From contig USCR01000092.1 in NCBI GenBank assembly GCA_900553295.1, positions 1 through 10,005 of the forward strand: a DNA stretch of 10,005 nucleotides. Reading direction: 5' to 3'. The translations under genes were made by a program, and so were the position numbers. Below the pieces are notes generated by a model. That model had not been told where the DNA came from and did not search any database. It saw nothing but the letters and a program-made list of their open reading frames with translations. Each line of letters begins with the position of its first letter. The stretch's first letter is position 1. This DNA is from an uncultured Eubacteriales bacterium. Its GTDB lineage: Bacteria; Bacillota; Clostridia; Christensenellales; Aristaeellaceae. Positions 1 through 5,961 of the stretch are shown one piece after another.

Positions 1-900
1 GCAGGCGATCCGGCCGCCATTGAACCCTTGCTCAAGGATGGGGAGGATGTCCGCAGCCGTCTGACGGTGCTGGACGCCCCGGAGGTCATCACCAATCATG
101 AAAGCCCGGTCATGGGCGTTCGCCGCAAAACCAAGTCCGCCACGGTCATCGGCATGTTGCAGCTGCGGGACAAGGAAGTGGACGGCTTCGTGTCCGCCGG
201 TTCTACGGGCGCGGTGCTGGCGGGCGGCATGTTCCGCCTGGGCCGCATTCCGGGCATCGAGCGGCCCGCGCTGGCGCCCCTGCTCCCCAACGGAAAGGGG
301 AACTTTCTGCTCATCGACTGCGGCGCCAACGTGGACTGCCAGGCAGACTGGCTCAACCAGTTTGCCGTTATGGGCAGCGCCTACATGGAGAGCGTCATGG
401 GCATTGCCAACCCCCGGGTAGGTCTCATCAACATTGGCGCCGAAAGTGAAAAGGGCAACGCCCTGGTCAAGGCCGCCTACCCGCTAATGGAGCGCGCTCC
501 CTACAACTTTGTGGGCAATGTGGAGGCCCGGGACATCACCGCGGACCAGGCGGACGTACTGGTTTGCGACGGCTTTGCGGGCAACCTGGTGCTGAAGTTC
601 ATGGAGGGCGTGGCCGGCACGCTCATGGGCATCATCAAAAAGGAATTGATGGCTGACCTGCGCGGCAAAATCGGCGGATTGATTTCCAAGCCCGCCTTCC
701 GCCGGGTGGCCAAGCGCATGGACTACACGGAAGTGGGCGGCGCGCCGCTGCTGGGCGTGCAGGGCCCGGTCATCAAGGCCCACGGCTCCAGCAATGGACA
801 TGCCATTGCCTGCGCCATCGGCCAGTGCGTAAAAATGATTGACGGCCAGGTGGTGGAACGCATCTCGGCCAATCTGGCAGGCATTCTCCCGAAGGAGTAA
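1..900 (+). CDS. plsX: Phosphate acyltransferase PlsX, 5'-truncated by the window edge
   Basis: PlsX converts acyl-ACP and inorganic phosphate to acyl-phosphate, the donor that PlsY uses in the first acylation of glycerol-3-phosphate in phospholipid synthesis; it acts at the inner face of the membrane. The frame is open from base 1 and ends at TAA 898-900, giving 299 visible residues. The family is usually about 330-340 residues, so roughly 35-45 N-terminal residues, with the glycine-rich start, lie upstream. Visible family signatures include SAGSTGAVLAGG, LLIDCGANVDC, INIGAESEKGNALVK, FVGNVEARDI and VCDGFAGNLVLK. The TTG at 28 is an internal codon, because the reading frame and family similarity continue upstream of it. 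acpP follows after 63 nt in the same direction, without the fabD and fabG genes found between them in Bacillus subtilis. Confidence 0.96.
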   Translation, partial: AGDPAAIEPLLKDGEDVRSRLTVLDAPEVITNHESPVMGVRRKTKSATVIGMLQLRDKEVDGFVSAGSTGAVLAGGMFRLGRIPGIERPALAPLLPNGKGNFLLIDCGANVDCQADWLNQFAVMGSAYMESVMGIANPRVGLINIGAESEKGNALVKAAYPLMERAPYNFVGNVEARDITADQADVLVCDGFAGNLVLKFMEGVAGTLMGIIKKELMADLRGKIGGLISKPAFRRVAKRMDYTEVGGAPLLGVQGPVIKAHGSSNGHAIACAIGQCVKMIDGQVVERISANLAGILPKE

Positions 901-963
901 TCCTCGGGTTCATGCATAAATCTTCTGCGAAAAACGCAGCCTGCATAAGGAGGAATACGTACC

Positions 964-1191
964 ATGGTATTTGAAGATGTCAAAGCGATGATCGCCAAGC
1001 AGCTCAAGGCCGATCCCGCCACCATCACCCGGGAAACCCGCCTGGTGGAGGATCTGAAAGCCGATTCCGCCAACGTGATGGTCATGATTATGGACCTGGA
1101 GGACAAGTTCGGCATCATGGTCGAGGATGACCAGATCATGAAAATGAAAACCGTGGGCGACGTGGTGGACTACATCGAAAAGCATCAGTAA
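964..1191 (+). CDS. acpP: Acyl carrier protein
   Basis: This 75-residue acidic cytoplasmic protein carries growing acyl chains on a 4'-phosphopantetheine arm for fatty acid and phospholipid synthesis. Its length and four-helix pattern are typical of the family. The attachment serine is Ser35 in the ADSANVMVMIMDLE stretch; most characterised ACPs have DSLD there, and this DSAN form is a variant I recall from Clostridia. The acidic helix after the serine (residues 43-55) and the C-terminal DVVDYIEK are standard. ATG 964 follows AAGGAGG at 947-953 with a 10-nt spacer. The short gap after plsX holds a small hairpin (CTGCG, A5 loop, CGCAG, 925-939) and a TGCATAA direct repeat (913-919 and 942-948); I see no convincing promoter there, so acpP is probably co-transcribed with plsX. 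Confidence 0.97.
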   Translation: MVFEDVKAMIAKQLKADPATITRETRLVEDLKADSANVMVMIMDLEDKFGIMVEDDQIMKMKTVGDVVDYIEKHQ

Positions 1192-1197
1192 TCCTGC

Positions 1198-1297
1198 CGG
1201 CGTCCCCGTCCCCCGCTTTGGCCCGGCGCAGGGCGTTTCCTCCGGGGAGCGCCCTGCGCACCGCGGGCATGGGGATGGGTACACGCCGATTTTTTTT
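1198..1297 (+). terminator. Long compound hairpin with T8: terminator or attenuator between acpP and rnc
   Basis: Read by eye, the interval folds into one elongated stem. The arms pair 1198-1203 with 1283-1288, 1205-1209 with 1275-1279, 1211-1214 with 1271-1274, 1221-1225 with 1264-1268, and 1226-1240 with 1245-1259. The last segment has 15 pairs, three of them G-U, capped by C(TCCG)G, a UNCG-type tetraloop. One base after the basal stem come eight T (1290-1297). This is the layout of an intrinsic terminator, though much longer than usual. The rnc ribosome binding site (GAGGTG, 1300-1305) starts immediately after the T-run, so rnc transcription from upstream must pass it. I infer attenuation or partial termination; the long duplex could also be an RNase III target. 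Confidence 0.75.
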
Positions 1298-1309
1298 GCG
1301 AGGTGTCAC

Positions 1310-1966
1310 ATGCAAACCTTCATGGAAGCCTTGGGATATACCTTTCGTGACCCTGCGCTGTTGCAGCGCGCGTTGACGCATCCTTCCATGGGTGCGGAGG
1401 ATAACCAGCGCCTGGAATTTTTGGGCGACGCAGTGCTGCAATATGTAATGAGCGATCTGCTTTTCCGCAAGCATCCTGAGGAGCAGGAGGGCGGCCTGAC
1501 CCACCAGCGGGCGCTGCTGGTGTGCGAGGCCGCTCTGGCCCAGGTAGCCCGCAAGCTGGGCGTGGGCCACGTCCTGCGCATGGACAAGGGGGAGGAGCTT
1601 ACCGGCGGCCGGGATAAGCCCAGCGTGCTGGCCGATGCCATGGAGGCCATCCTGGCGGCGGTGTACCTGGACGGCGGCATGGAAGAGGCCCGCCGCATGG
1701 TGCAGCTTCACTGGCCCAAAGCGGAGGAGGTACAGCGTCCCATGCAGGACAGCAAGGGCGCGCTCCAGGAGTTTCTCCAGCGGGATGGCGGCGAGGCGCC
1801 CACCTACCGCATCATTGGGCAGGATGGTCCCCCCCACGACCGCCGTTTTACCGCCCAGGTGCTGCGCGATCAGCAGCCCCTGGCCCAGGGAACCGGCCGC
1901 ACCAAAAAGCAGGCCGAGCAGGCAGCCGCACTGGCCGCGCTCCAGGCGCTGCAAGCATCCAAGTAA
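1310..1966 (+). CDS. rnc: Ribonuclease III
   Basis: RNase III is a dimeric, magnesium-dependent endonuclease that cuts double-stranded RNA, including rRNA precursors and structured mRNA leaders. The 218 residues match the usual family size. The catalytic domain (about 1-140) has the signature NQRLEFLGDAVL at 32-43, with Glu36 and Asp40, and the second acidic pair Asp109 and Glu112 in VLADAMEAI. A double-stranded-RNA-binding domain follows at about 146-215 and ends in GRTKKQAEQAAALAAL. ATG 1310 has GAGGTG four bases upstream, a rather short spacer. The gene lies downstream of acpP, as in many Bacillota, but smc and ftsY do not follow; a terminator and a convergent gene do. The long hairpin before it suggests control by read-through or by self-cleavage. 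Confidence 0.97.
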   Translation: MQTFMEALGYTFRDPALLQRALTHPSMGAEDNQRLEFLGDAVLQYVMSDLLFRKHPEEQEGGLTHQRALLVCEAALAQVARKLGVGHVLRMDKGEELTGGRDKPSVLADAMEAILAAVYLDGGMEEARRMVQLHWPKAEEVQRPMQDSKGALQEFLQRDGGEAPTYRIIGQDGPPHDRRFTAQVLRDQQPLAQGTGRTKKQAEQAAALAALQALQASK

Positions 1967-1974
1967 ACCAAAAC

Positions 1975-2026
1975 GCACGGCAGGAAAGCAGCTTTCCAGG
2001 AAAGCTTCCCTGCCGTGCATTTTTAT
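1975..2026. terminator. Bidirectional intrinsic terminator between rnc and the acetyltransferase gene
   Basis: GCACGGCAGG (1975-1984) pairs perfectly with CCTGCCGTGC (2009-2018). The stem continues, after one A-C mismatch, with 1986-1989 against 2004-2007. On the plus strand the stem is followed by ATTTTTAT, and on the minus strand by GTTTTGGTTT. It sits 8 nt after the rnc stop and 26 nt after the stop of the convergent gene, so it can end both transcripts. Confidence 0.9.
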
Positions 2027-2044
2027 GCCATGGCGTACAAAGAA

Positions 2045-2848
2045 TCAATCAATATTCATGCCGGGATACACGGTGCTAACCCCCAGCAACCGGCACTGGA
2101 AGGCCTCCATCAGCCGCTTTTGCGGTATGCTGCGGCTGAGAATGCGGGTGGTCACCTTGGTAACGCCTTCCGCAGCCATAACCGCCATGGAGCGGTGCAG
2201 CAGCGCTCGGCCCATGCCCTGGCGGCGGTTGGGCGGCGTGATGTACATGCTGATCAGCTCGCAGCTTTCCCCCTCGCCGGCCATGACGATCTCACCGATC
2301 AGGTCCGTGTTCCGGTACAGCCCCAGGGCCAGGAAATGCGGCATGCGCATGAGCCCCTGCAAATAATTCACATCCATGAAGGTGATGTCATTCATGACCA
2401 GACGGTAAATGAAGGCATTCTGCTCCTCCGGCGTGTTCAGAGGCACGGGCGCCACCGCACAGCTCATGGGAATCTTGCCGTCCCCCGCGGGGATCTCCAG
2501 GCGGAGCATATCTTCCGTGTCCTCGCAGGTAAAACCGTTATGCAGGTAAAACTCCTTGGTGCGGGCATCCCCGGGGCTGATGGCCGTATAGACCCGCGCC
2601 TTGAGCTGGGGATTTTCGTCCCGCATCTGCCGCGCCCGGGCCACCAGCGCCCCAAAGAGCATATACCGGGCCACCGGCTGGCACTCCATGGAAATAAACA
2701 GGTTCACCGGCCGGTCCGGAAACACGTTGGGCTGCATTACCCGGATGATATATCCCACACCGATTTCATTGCCCATTTCGTCCGCCGCGAGAAACACGTT
2801 CTCCGGGGGAATATTGTTGTACATCCCTTGCGGATGATATACGCGCAT
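2045..2848 (-). CDS. GNAT-family acetyltransferase, apparently with two GNAT domains
   Basis: GNAT enzymes transfer an acetyl group from acetyl-CoA to an amine; the substrate here cannot be told from sequence. The protein has 267 residues, about twice a single GNAT domain. The C-terminal half (about 135-267) has a clear acetyl-CoA pyrophosphate-binding motif, PPNRRQGMGRALL, at about 205-217, after a beta-strand ending ELISMYI. The N-terminal half (about 15-120) is degenerate but ends in ARTKEFYLHNGF (95-106), like the end of a GNAT fold. An upstream in-frame ATG (2935) would add 29 residues, but it lies at the -35 of a good promoter. The ATG at 2848 has GAAAGGAAG just upstream, so I chose it. 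No signal peptide is visible, so it is probably cytoplasmic. The gene converges with rnc and follows the LRR gene. Confidence 0.88.
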   Translation of the reverse strand: MRVYHPQGMYNNIPPENVFLAADEMGNEIGVGYIIRVMQPNVFPDRPVNLFISMECQPVARYMLFGALVARARQMRDENPQLKARVYTAISPGDARTKEFYLHNGFTCEDTEDMLRLEIPAGDGKIPMSCAVAPVPLNTPEEQNAFIYRLVMNDITFMDVNYLQGLMRMPHFLALGLYRNTDLIGEIVMAGEGESCELISMYITPPNRRQGMGRALLHRSMAVMAAEGVTKVTTRILSRSIPQKRLMEAFQCRLLGVSTVYPGMNID

Positions 2849-2906
2849 GGCGTTCTTCCTTTCGATAATCCAATCGCTTTTTTTGTCCGTCGCTGCCGAA
2901 CGTCTT

Positions 2907-2935
2907 ATTTTACCATGGATTTCCTTGCACCGCAA
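2907..2935 (-). promoter_or_regulatory. Sigma-A-type promoter for the acetyltransferase gene
   Basis: On the minus strand TTGCGG (2930-2935) and TAAAAT (2907-2912) are separated by exactly 17 nt. Transcription would start near 2900, about 50 nt before ATG 2848. The promoter starts only 15 nt after the LRR stop codon. I see no terminator in between, so read-through from the envelope cluster may add to expression. Confidence 0.7.
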
Positions 2936-2950
2936 GTGGCGCGCGGCACC

Positions 2951-3958
2951 TTAAGGCTCCTGAAACGGTTCCCAAATGCGGTGAATGAACATCCTGCGGT
3001 ACTGGTCATATTTGTAGCTTTCCCGCCACTGGGCGCCGGTGGAGGAATAAACCAGCCAGTTGGTGGCGCAGTCCGGATGCTGCTGCTCAAAGCGGGCGAT
3101 TTCCTCCTCGCTCACGGGATTGTAGGAACAGTAGAACCGCTCCAGGGGCACGTTGTCCAGCGCCGACAGGTCGGATACCTGGTTATGGCACAGGTTCAGG
3201 TCCACCAGGTTGTTCAACTCCGCCAGGGGCGTCACATCCGTGATGTCATTCATGAACAGTTCCAGATATTCCAGGTTTTTGAACTGGCTGAGGACGGAAA
3301 TATCCGTAATATTGTTGTCCGCCAGAATCAGCAGCCGCAGGTCGTCAAAGTAGGTCAGGAAGTGGAGATCATCCACATGATTGTGCCCCACGTCAATGGC
3401 CTTCAAGCCCGGCACATACCGGAGCACCTCCAGGTCCTCGCTGGTATAAAAGGGTTCCGACGGGCCTTTTCGAGTGGAGAAGGCTGTACAATCCGAGCGG
3501 ATCTTGTACGCCTTGCCCAGGCGCACCAGCCAGCCAAACCATACCTCCGGGTATTTGTCCACAATGGGCATCATGATCTCGTTATCCAGGTTTTGGTGGG
3601 TATAGGCGTCAATGCGCGTCACCTGTGGCATCAGGTACAGGATGGTTTCCAGGTCCTCCCCCTCGATGTGCCCTTTGCCCTGGTCCAGGTCCACCACTAT
3701 GGCGGTGGAATCAATCCAGGTTTTGCACAGGTACATGGTGAAGGTGAATTCCGCCGCCGAGGGCAGCGCCTCCTTCAGCGCCCGAAGCTGTTCCAGGGAA
3801 AACTTTGTTTCCCCCAGGTGCAGCTCCATGGGCGCCTCCCGGGTAACATAGGCCAGCACCGCTTCATAGTCGGTCCAGTCCATTGTGTCCTCCTGCGCCA
3901 GCGCTGCCGTAAACAGCAGCGCCACTGTGAGCAGCAGCGCCGCCACACGCTTACTCAT
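2951..3958 (-). CDS. Secreted leucine-rich-repeat protein (internalin-like repeats)
   Basis: The 335-residue protein starts with a signal peptide: MSKR, a hydrophobic core (residues 6-17), and a likely type I cleavage site after Ala21 (ALA before QED). Residues about 185-295 hold four to five consecutive 22-residue leucine-rich repeats of the internalin/SDS22 type, e.g. LEYLELFMNDITDVTPLAEL at 229-248. Such repeats form a curved protein-binding surface; the ligand is unknown. Residues 40-180 carry weaker, longer repeats. There is no LPXTG motif, S-layer domain or C-terminal membrane segment, so it is probably secreted or loosely surface-bound. ATG 3958 is preceded by GGAGGAGGAAACCC and overlaps the end of the upstream gene by 8 nt (ATGAGTAA), indicating translational coupling. 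The frame stays open further upstream, but that part only shadows the neighbouring gene. Confidence 0.88.
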   Translation of the reverse strand: MSKRVAALLLTVALLFTAALAQEDTMDWTDYEAVLAYVTREAPMELHLGETKFSLEQLRALKEALPSAAEFTFTMYLCKTWIDSTAIVVDLDQGKGHIEGEDLETILYLMPQVTRIDAYTHQNLDNEIMMPIVDKYPEVWFGWLVRLGKAYKIRSDCTAFSTRKGPSEPFYTSEDLEVLRYVPGLKAIDVGHNHVDDLHFLTYFDDLRLLILADNNITDISVLSQFKNLEYLELFMNDITDVTPLAELNNLVDLNLCHNQVSDLSALDNVPLERFYCSYNPVSEEEIARFEQQHPDCATNWLVYSSTGAQWRESYKYDQYRRMFIHRIWEPFQEP

Positions 3959-4841
3959 GGGTTTCCTCCTCCGCGCCCGAGGGCACCAGGGTTGCAAAGT
4001 AAATGATGTCTCCAATGGAGCGTTCCTTCTGCTTCCAGTAGGAATTGACCTGCTTTTCCCCAATGCAGATGGTGGCCGTGGCCCCACCGTCGAGATTGTA
4101 GGCATTGATGCAACCCAGCTCATAGGCCACGTCCGCCGCCTCCAGGATGGTCAACCCCTTGGAGCCTTCATGCTCCGGCCCTTCGGAGGCAAAGGCCAGG
4201 TAGGACAGCGGTCCCGTCTGCCCAATCACCATGCGCACGGCGCCATGCTTGGCCCCGCAGGAGATGGTCACCTCCTCCAGGCTGTCCAGCTTCACACCGT
4301 CGATCACCAGTCCCGGCCCAAAGCAGAATGCCTCCCGGATGCTGTCCTGATAGGGGGCAAAGCTCTCCTTGGTGGTGGGATGCAGAATGGTAAAGTCCCC
4401 GTTCCAGTCGATCATCAGGGTATCCCGGCCCTTGTGGGGGCTATTGCGGTACAGCACCCCCGAGCGCATCACAATCCCCTGATTGTGGTAGGAAAAGAAG
4501 TCCCCGCTGAGCGTCAGCACCGCCCGGTTGTTTTCTCCCTGTACGGAGGCCGGGCGGGCGGTTTTGCTGGGATACTTGCCCGCCATGGCCGTGCGCACCT
4601 GGGAAGGGTCTTTCACCGTTACCCGCACCACCGTGATGTCCGTATCATAGCGGCGGATCTCTTCCGCACGCACGGTGATGGACTCGTCCTGGTACCCCCA
4701 GCCATCGGCATCAAAGCAATCCGGGTCGGGGGTGTACGGCGCGGGGCCACCGATGGGGAGAGGCTCCAGTTGCACCTCCGCGCAGGCGCCGGCAGCCAGC
4801 AGGCACAGCAGCAGGCACAGCAGCACAAGTTTTCGCCCCAT
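3951..4841 (-). CDS. Exported phosphodiester glycosidase family protein (NAGPA domain), copy B
   Basis: The 296-residue protein belongs to the NAGPA/DUF2233 family, whose founding member is the enzyme that removes GlcNAc from phosphodiester-linked mannose; the bacterial substrate is unknown. Residues 5-19 form a hydrophobic export signal; cleavage is likely near ACA-EVQ (19-24). Cys20 sits in AAGAC, a poor lipobox. The NAGPA core runs from about 100 to 285, with LSGDFFSYHNQG at 111-122, FGPGLVIDGVK at 174-184, GPLSYLAFASEGPE at 210-223 and AYNLDGGATA at 247-256. It is clearly a paralogue of copy A at 5962-6897. ATG 4841 comes two bases after the stop of the Lgt-like gene, and its ribosome site GAAGGAGG lies inside the end of that gene, so the two are co-translated. 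The longer in-frame start at 4889 lacks this support. Confidence 0.88.
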   Translation of the reverse strand: MGRKLVLLCLLLCLLAAGACAEVQLEPLPIGGPAPYTPDPDCFDADGWGYQDESITVRAEEIRRYDTDITVVRVTVKDPSQVRTAMAGKYPSKTARPASVQGENNRAVLTLSGDFFSYHNQGIVMRSGVLYRNSPHKGRDTLMIDWNGDFTILHPTTKESFAPYQDSIREAFCFGPGLVIDGVKLDSLEEVTISCGAKHGAVRMVIGQTGPLSYLAFASEGPEHEGSKGLTILEAADVAYELGCINAYNLDGGATATICIGEKQVNSYWKQKERSIGDIIYFATLVPSGAEEETHE

Positions 4842-4843
4842 GC

Positions 4844-5809
4844 TCACGCCTCCTTCACTGCGCCGCTCAGCTGGTTTTCCGGTATCCATGCGGCCGCGGT
4901 GAGGACGGCCAGGCCCGCTGCCATCACAGCATACAGAAGGTGGTTATTGATGCTGGACTTGTCCAGGGCAAACTCTATACCCACGCACAAGGCAATCATC
5001 AGCACAAAGACAACCATGCGTGCCACCGTTCCCCCGCTCCAGCCACGGCTGCGGACACGAAGCACCAGCCGGTACGCAAACACCGCCGCAATGACCACAA
5101 TGGCCGCCACCTGGGTAAAGCGCACAAAGCCAAAGCGAATGCACTCGTCCTCCCGGTGACTCTCCAGAAAGATCTGCGTGGCGCCCAGCAACAGCAGCAG
5201 CCGTTCCCCCAGGGCCCCTGGGCGGCGGGCTTCCCGGCTGCCCAGCAGCACCAGGCAAATCACCAGCGCCGCCAGCGCCTCAAACAGAAAAACAGGTTGC
5301 TGCCAATCCTCGTAAAGGTTCTGCACCGCAAAGGGGAAGCGCTGCAAGGCTTCCTCCTCCACATAATGCCCCAGGCCCTGGCCCGTGAAATAATCCCCCA
5401 GGCGAATCACGCACAGGGCCAGCGCCGCTCCGGGCGCCGCCACATCCGCCAGCTTACCCGGGCTGCGCCGGGTTACCCTGCCATACAGCCAAATTCCCAG
5501 CGCTGCGCCCAGCACCGCCCCATAGAGGGTGTATCCGCCCTCCCAGGGATGCAGGATGAAGGGCAGGCCATAGTATTCCGCATCCACCAGGATGCCCTCC
5601 AGCTGGGTCAGTACATACACCACGCGCGCCCCTGCCCACGCGGAGAAAACCAGGCTCAGGCACAGGGACAGGCTTGCATCCATTCCCAGGCTTTTACGGC
5701 CGCGAAGCAGCGTCATGGCCACGCCCAGCGCGGCCCCAGCCAGCACGCACAGACCGTATGCCGTGAGGGTAAAGGGTCCCAGATTGCACAGTACCACCAG
5801 TTCCTGCAC
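4844..5809 (-). CDS. Lgt-like polytopic membrane protein (prolipoprotein diacylglyceryl transferase family), divergent
   Basis: True Lgt moves diacylglycerol from phosphatidylglycerol to the lipobox cysteine of prolipoproteins. This 321-residue protein has the family layout: an early YG (18-19), many hydrophobic segments, WEGGYTLYGAVLG at 89-101 in the HGGL region, and IRLGDYFTGQGLG at 135-147 in place of the usual R-GNFINGE-G signature. Arg136, Gly147 and Glu216 match conserved Lgt residues, but the signature Asn is Asp139, the Glu is Gln144, and the Arg four residues before the conserved Glu is Gln212. The C-terminus extends about 50 residues with two further hydrophobic stretches (264-280 and 290-308). 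I infer a family paralogue, possibly with another lipid-related role, so I give no symbol. The start is GTG, chosen from its ribosome site. Copy B follows after 2 nt. Confidence 0.75.
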   Translation of the reverse strand: MQELVVLCNLGPFTLTAYGLCVLAGAALGVAMTLLRGRKSLGMDASLSLCLSLVFSAWAGARVVYVLTQLEGILVDAEYYGLPFILHPWEGGYTLYGAVLGAALGIWLYGRVTRRSPGKLADVAAPGAALALCVIRLGDYFTGQGLGHYVEEEALQRFPFAVQNLYEDWQQPVFLFEALAALVICLVLLGSREARRPGALGERLLLLLGATQIFLESHREDECIRFGFVRFTQVAAIVVIAAVFAYRLVLRVRSRGWSGGTVARMVVFVLMIALCVGIEFALDKSSINNHLLYAVMAAGLAVLTAAAWIPENQLSGAVKEA

Positions 5810-5817
5810 GGTTGCAT

Positions 5818-5824
5818 CCTTCCT
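5818..5824 (-). promoter_or_regulatory. Ribosome binding site that fixes the GTG start of the Lgt-like gene
   Basis: AGGAAGG lies eight bases before GTG 5809. The nearby ATG at 5817 is in another frame and would overlap this site, and no in-frame ATG nearby fits the family start. Confidence 0.75.
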
Positions 5825-5849
5825 TTTGTATCGTACTGCATAAGATTGG

Positions 5850-5922
5850 AAAAAAGCGCGGCCCAGCGCCGCCGGAACTCCCGCCTGAGCGGGAATACCA
5901 ACGGCGCTGGCATGATGCCGCG
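5850..5922 (-). terminator. Long compound hairpin terminator after phosphodiester glycosidase copy A
   Basis: On the minus strand the arms pair 5857-5862 with 5917-5922, 5863-5871 with 5902-5910 (nine perfect pairs), and an inner hairpin TCCCGC/GCGGGA (5879-5884 with 5889-5894, loop CTGA). Six T (5855-5850, minus strand) follow one base after the basal stem. It lies about 40 nt after the stop of copy A and about 40 nt before the GTG of the Lgt-like gene, so it would separate or attenuate the two halves of the cluster. Confidence 0.75.
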
Positions 5923-5961
5923 TTTATTCTGTGTTTCCTTTTTGCTGAAAAGCTGTGTCCT

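Noticed and set aside
1404..1412. RNase III has Gln33 where E. coli has Glu38
   Set aside because: NQRLE in place of NERLE is, as far as I recall, common in Clostridia, and the catalytic Glu36, Asp40, Asp109 and Glu112 are intact.
1136..2020. A 294-codon minus-strand frame opposite rnc, and a 409-codon frame at 8253-9482 opposite asnA
   Set aside because: rnc and asnA are unmistakable, and the antisense translations have no family features.
2849..2935. A 29-residue N-terminal extension of the acetyltransferase
   Set aside because: Its ATG overlaps the -35 box of the predicted promoter, so it would lie upstream of the transcript, while ATG 2848 has a good ribosome site.
2015..4006. A 663-codon open frame on the plus strand
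   Set aside because: It runs antisense to the acetyltransferase and LRR genes, which have recognisable domains, signal peptides and ribosome sites. Its translation shows no family features. Long antisense frames are expected in GC-rich coding DNA.
3959..4123. A 55-residue N-terminal extension of the LRR protein
   Set aside because: It lies wholly inside copy B in another frame and would bury the clear signal peptide that starts at 3958.
4773..4790. Lipobox in glycosidase copy B
   Set aside because: AAGAC does not fit the usual L-[AST]-[GA]-C pattern, and a type I site right after it (ACA-EVQ) is at least as likely, so I did not call a lipoprotein.
3885..5159. A 424-codon plus-strand frame, and similar ones at 4940-5989 and 6794-8173
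   Set aside because: All lie antisense to the envelope cluster, with biased, low-complexity His-, Gln- and Arg-rich translations and no supporting ribosome site.
5829..5858. Promoter for the Lgt-like gene (TACGAT as -10)
   Set aside because: No acceptable -35 lies 15-18 nt upstream; the bases there are CGCTTT-like.
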